DNA of 64,000 bases from Proteiniphilum saccharofermentans (GTDB lineage: Bacteria; Bacteroidota; Bacteroidia; Bacteroidales; Dysgonomonadaceae), in contig NZ_LT605205.1 of NCBI RefSeq assembly GCF_900095135.1, positions 4,216,001 to 4,280,000 of the forward strand, given 5' to 3'. Positions 60,861 through 64,000 of the stretch are shown one piece after another. The position numbers and the translations under genes were made by a program. Numbering within the stretch: the first letter of the stretch is position 1; every line of letters starts with the position of its first letter. The notes below the pieces were generated by a model, which was not told the origin of the DNA, ran no database searches, and saw nothing but the letters and a program-made list of their open reading frames with translations.

Positions 60861-61841
60861 ATGGCAGTATCAAAACGATTTATTTTACTGACAGCCTTGA
60901 TAGTGGTCTTGTCGGTAAGTTGTTATGGCGTTGAAATCGAACCGAACTTAACACTGGACAAAATTGCGCAGGCATCCGAGAAAACGTCAGTCAACACAAA
61001 TCCTACTCGTTTGGGGCAAACGGATGCAGACGAGATCACCAACCTTTTGCTAGCGGCCTTTGCCGCCCTGGGAACAGTGCTTACCTGGCAGGCCATTCGC
61101 AGGGAATCAAAACAGCAACAGATCAAGCGTACATTTCAGTCTAAAATCCTGTCCGACCTGATACGCCACATGTACCGGAATAAGGTATGTATATGTGCAA
61201 CACACTGGAAGCTTCAGGAAGAAGGATTTGACAGGTATTATCCGTCAGAAGAGCACCTGTTAAAGTTAAAACTCCTACCGGAAGACCTGCGTTTCGACCG
61301 TTTCGACAATACTCCTGATTTTTATGATATCCTGCATGAACTAGAACTGAAGTTCAGGAATTTCAATATTGAAGTAGACGTTTCATTAGAACATCTGAAA
61401 CAACAAAATATAGATGAGAAAACCAAAATACGGGATCTGGAAGTACTCGAATTCAAGTCCCAGTTGCTGACAAGCGACATTATCAATCTGATGCATACCC
61501 TGAAACTCCCTATTGAGGAAGAAAAGAATAAACGTCCCGGGGAAAGCGCCTTGAGATACACTACCATGGAAAGCGGCAATACCGATCAAAATGGCTTGCG
61601 GAAGAAGTTCCATGCGGAGATTCCATTGGAGTATATTGAAAATGTGAGGAAATTCCTGGCATCCAAGTCTGCCCGTTATTCGAAGTTGCATCCGGCGGAA
61701 CTTCCTTCAAAACCTTGCCGTCCGGATCACAGGAATGAGAGAACAGGCTACTTCGACGATGTCCTGCAACTTTCCGAATATTTAGACAATGACATCAAAG
61801 GTGAATATCCAAAAATTCACTTGATTGAATTCCGGGCCTGA
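60861..61841 (+). CDS. Unrecognised membrane-anchored protein
   Basis: 326 residues; I do not recognise the family. It has an N-terminal signal peptide (FILLTALIVVLSVSC, with a Cys that could be lipidated), a short linker, one hydrophobic helix (about 59-78: ITNLLLAAFAALGTVLTWQAI), then a charged, mostly helical soluble part. That part has a coiled-coil-like stretch (about 160-200) and a Pro/Arg/Asp-rich tail (KPCRPDHRNERTGYFDD). Its topology suggests the large domain faces the cytoplasm. It stands alone between the flavodoxin and the fimbrillin genes; neighbours give no functional hint. Confidence 0.75.
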   Translation: MAVSKRFILLTALIVVLSVSCYGVEIEPNLTLDKIAQASEKTSVNTNPTRLGQTDADEITNLLLAAFAALGTVLTWQAIRRESKQQQIKRTFQSKILSDLIRHMYRNKVCICATHWKLQEEGFDRYYPSEEHLLKLKLLPEDLRFDRFDNTPDFYDILHELELKFRNFNIEVDVSLEHLKQQNIDEKTKIRDLEVLEFKSQLLTSDIINLMHTLKLPIEEEKNKRPGESALRYTTMESGNTDQNGLRKKFHAEIPLEYIENVRKFLASKSARYSKLHPAELPSKPCRPDHRNERTGYFDDVLQLSEYLDNDIKGEYPKIHLIEFRA

Positions 61842-61968
61842 TTTCCCTGCTAGAAGAAGGCAAAAAACACATTTATATCATATATTCCTACCATTGGTAT
61901 TGTTCTATTGATGAATTGGTTTTGGCAGGCTCCTCTGCTCATTTATTCTAAAACCGGGATAATAAGGA

Positions 61969-62005
61969 AGAGAAGCTGTCCCAAAATACTTGAAGCAGCC
62001 TCTCT
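61969..62005. terminator. Hairpin between convergent genes
   Basis: AGAGAAGCTG (61969-61978) and CAGCCTCTCT (61996-62005) pair in 9 of 10 positions around a 17-base loop. It lies in the 222-bp gap between the unrecognised protein and the fimbrillin gene. There is no clear T-run. Confidence 0.4.
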
Positions 62006-62063
62006 TGCTTGACCTGCCTTCTAAACGAGCGGAATAAACCACTTATATTCTTTGATTAGATCT

Positions 62064-63332
62064 CTAAGGATAAAGGGTATTAATTATTGTCTCCAAATCG
62101 ATATAGATTTTTTCTGTATTGCCCAATATTATGGGATTGTCCAACTTGTATAGATTCCAATCCTCCATAGTGGGATCTGACCCTTTAAAAATATGGGTAA
62201 TAATGCGTCCGTCGGGTTTGATAGTACATTCACCATCATTATTGAAGTTGATTTCCTGCAATTTGGGCGTGCCATTCAAAGAGCCGTCTTCCGTCAACTG
62301 ATTATCGTAATAGAAATAATAAGTCTCATTTTTCGGACCTTTAAACGTTGGATAAGCCGTGACCGCCACATACTCTCCCAAAACCGGCTCACCGGTGACC
62401 CAATTAATGACAGACACGGGAGATATTGTCATCTCTTTTGGAGATAAGGTGAAGCAATAGCAATTATTGCTTCCGAGTGCTCCGGTTATACCCAAGTTCA
62501 CCTTATGCTTATATTCGATCGGCAGTAGAAGATCATTACCAACGGTCACATACTCCACAATGATCTCTGTTGCAGCAGGTGTAGCTTCGGGAAGTATCAG
62601 CATATATTCCAGTACGCCCGCGGCTCTTACACTATATGGCGTATAATCCGTTCCTCCTACCTTTACCTTAACCGTTACCTCATTGATATCCTCGCGTACA
62701 ATGTCTTGGAATTTGAAATTAAGCATCGCCCGTTGATGGCTCAATTGGACAGATAGTTTCTTGCCAAACGATTCTGTGGCATTTCCCGGAAGCACCGATT
62801 TCGCCCTGTGCAATATATCCTGAGCTATCAGTTGCTCTTCTGTAGATTGATCAGTTGCAACTGCGGCATCTTTTGTGCTTGGATACAACCACGCCTCCAC
62901 ATGCGGCTTGAAATAGTTGGGGAAAAGGAGCTGCTTGTCTGGAGATGGTTTCCAAGTATTGTTCGTGTCATCATACACACCTGCGGTAAAGGAAGCAGCG
63001 TCATATGGTGTTCCATCAACACTTCCGGATGCGTTTCCATTATACAGGGAAAAGTCCAACTTCCAGTCTTCCCGAATATTATTACTGCCAAGGAAAAAAA
63101 AACTACTAGTAGGGTCTTCATTCGTATTCACGGCATAATCAATGCCAGCTACTGTTGCCCTGGTAGTAGCTGCGGTTCCTGATGAAAGGTCTACACCCCC
63201 CAATTGCAATGCGACACCATCGATCTCCACCATATCGCTGTTGACTTCAATATTGTCATTCTTGTCGCATCCCGCCACATTGAAGCCCAATATAAGGACA
63301 ACTGCGTATATATATAAAGTTTTATGTTTCAT
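62064..63332 (-). CDS. Fimbrillin-family lipoprotein
   Basis: 422 residues with a lipobox (GFNVAGC). The first half has the Mfa/FimA-type pattern: TTRATVAGIDYAVN near residues 58-71 and the characteristic LSHQRAMLNFKFQDI around residue 200. The second half is beta-rich with MTISPVSVINWVTGE. Such proteins are exported as lipoproteins and many polymerise into fimbriae after proteolytic cleavage; whether this one is a stalk or tip subunit cannot be read. It follows another fimbrillin-type gene by 31 bp on the same strand. Confidence 0.8.
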   Translation of the reverse strand: MKHKTLYIYAVVLILGFNVAGCDKNDNIEVNSDMVEIDGVALQLGGVDLSSGTAATTRATVAGIDYAVNTNEDPTSSFFFLGSNNIREDWKLDFSLYNGNASGSVDGTPYDAASFTAGVYDDTNNTWKPSPDKQLLFPNYFKPHVEAWLYPSTKDAAVATDQSTEEQLIAQDILHRAKSVLPGNATESFGKKLSVQLSHQRAMLNFKFQDIVREDINEVTVKVKVGGTDYTPYSVRAAGVLEYMLILPEATPAATEIIVEYVTVGNDLLLPIEYKHKVNLGITGALGSNNCYCFTLSPKEMTISPVSVINWVTGEPVLGEYVAVTAYPTFKGPKNETYYFYYDNQLTEDGSLNGTPKLQEINFNNDGECTIKPDGRIITHIFKGSDPTMEDWNLYKLDNPIILGNTEKIYIDLETIINTLYP

Positions 63333-63363
63333 TTTTATTCCTGTTTATAAGATTATCCCGTTA

Positions 63364-64000
63364 TCAGTTAAACACATTCGTCCCATCAGAATAAGTGACC
63401 TTATCAGCATTGGAAAATTGATTCTTGTAATTGTTCAACGTAGAAATATTCAGATAACGATCTCCCTCTGCCTTTATCCTGTCGGATACTTCTATATCAT
63501 TCACGATGTCGAATGTACGAGTACTCCAATCCGATTGCAACTCCCCATTCAGGTCTCCGGTCAGCAACCATGATACGGTTACCAATTGTGCGATAGTACT
63601 TATCTCATAGCGCTCTGTTTCTTCATTCAATACCGGAAGCTGGAAGGGCACACCCACGTGATCCCCATCGGGTTGAGGGAATCCGGCTATAGAGATAGTT
63701 GCCATCAAATCATAACCTTCGGGAGTAAGGGTGACCAAGTAATCGTGATTTTTTTGTAACTCAATATGCGTGCTATTAGGGATATACATAATCCCTTCGT
63801 AGTCATTATCGGTAGTTCCTTCAGCACCCACTTTCACCAATCCAATTTCCATTCTCTTTCCGTCATTTATGCCTGGGCCAAAGACAACTCCGGCCGGCAC
63901 AATCACTTCGGCATTGAGGGTTCCCGTCCCTTCACAGTACGCCCAAAAACCGACTTGCCGCTCTCCTTGTCCATCATCAAGATCAACATTTTCAAGCTCA
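63364..64000 (-). CDS. Fimbrillin-type protein, C-terminal part (5' end outside window)
   Basis: The frame is open to the right window edge (212 codons visible); the start is not in view. An apparent GTG at 63906 is internal, since the frame continues upstream with no stop (for example GFWAYCEGTGTLNAEVI). A fimbrillin-like beta segment (YIPNSTHIELQKNHDYLVTLTPEG) is followed by a segment like GLUG/ISTA-type repeats (YEISTIAQLVTVSWLLTGDL) and the C-terminus TYSDGTNVFN. It is probably a surface or fimbrial subunit co-transcribed with the gene at 62064-63332. Confidence 0.65.
   Translation of the reverse strand, partial: ELENVDLDDGQGERQVGFWAYCEGTGTLNAEVIVPAGVVFGPGINDGKRMEIGLVKVGAEGTTDNDYEGIMYIPNSTHIELQKNHDYLVTLTPEGYDLMATISIAGFPQPDGDHVGVPFQLPVLNEETERYEISTIAQLVTVSWLLTGDLNGELQSDWSTRTFDIVNDIEVSDRIKAEGDRYLNISTLNNYKNQFSNADKVTYSDGTNVFN

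Noticed and set aside
63364-63906. A complete 180-residue protein starting at a GTG at 63906
   Set aside because: The frame is open without a stop to the window edge and the upstream residues look like the same protein, so it is a partial gene.
1-64000. CRISPR arrays, rRNA genes, prophage or integrative-element genes
   Set aside because: No regularly spaced repeats, no rRNA sequence, and no integrase, relaxase or phage structural genes were seen; the only mobile genes are the two IS30 transposases.

Overview
The window comes from a Bacteroidota chromosome, most likely order Bacteroidales and plausibly Dysgonomonadaceae. The order is supported by SusC/SusD pairs, type IX secretion genes porG and porV, fimbrillin genes, DUF6242/DUF2851/DUF3108/DUF4256 families, and many promoter elements of the Bacteroidota type (TAnnTTTG, sometimes with an upstream TTTG). 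The family-level placement is inference. Most of the window is ordinary housekeeping sequence; the accessory parts are one fucose utilisation locus, two IS30-family insertions, and a fimbrillin cluster at the right edge.

Left part (1-11.1 kb). An envelope-biogenesis block on the minus strand runs porG, uppS, bamA, ompH, ompH. A DUF6242 lipoprotein and ribD follow. On the plus strand lie prmC-recX-comF (overlapping genes) and pyrE with an SRPBCC protein.

Fucose locus (11.2-29.5 kb, all minus strand). Transcription order is fucR (GntR regulator), fucI (L-fucose isomerase), fucP (L-fucose permease), susC, susD, a decayed GH29 remnant, GH29 with discoidin domains, GH3, GH29 and GH95. The set fits capture and de-fucosylation of a fucosylated glycan outside the cell, followed by import and isomerisation of free fucose. 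Fuculokinase, aldolase and lactaldehyde reductase genes are not in the window. A repeated motif lies in front of both fucR and fucI and is a candidate FucR operator.

Middle (29.7-38.4 kb, minus strand). Genes are an acidic DUF2795 protein, PduO-type cobalamin adenosyltransferase, a methyltransferase-like protein, ispF, porV, an FAH-family hydrolase and rex. Then comes an IS30 element whose exact insertion point can be reconstructed: it sits just before the stop codon of a DUF3108 gene and gives that protein a foreign tail. An Ig-like lipoprotein follows.

Right part (38.5-64 kb). Genes include DUF2851, an L-cysteine desulfidase/serine dehydratase-like protein, a MATE transporter, gpmA, thioredoxin-fold proteins, dnaX, an M15 peptidase, yifB (comM-like), a glycosyltransferase with an unusual upstream repeat region, upp, pckA, a DUF1080 lipoprotein, DUF4256, an M23 peptidase with a bactofilin, tRNA-Arg(CCU), the second IS30 element, a flavodoxin, an unrecognised membrane-anchored protein and two fimbrillin-type genes (the last cut by the window edge). 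The bactofilin reading frame runs 38 bp into the tRNA gene on the opposite strand. Several intergenic spaces carry long perfect inverted repeats and copies of a roughly 60-bp interspersed repeat.
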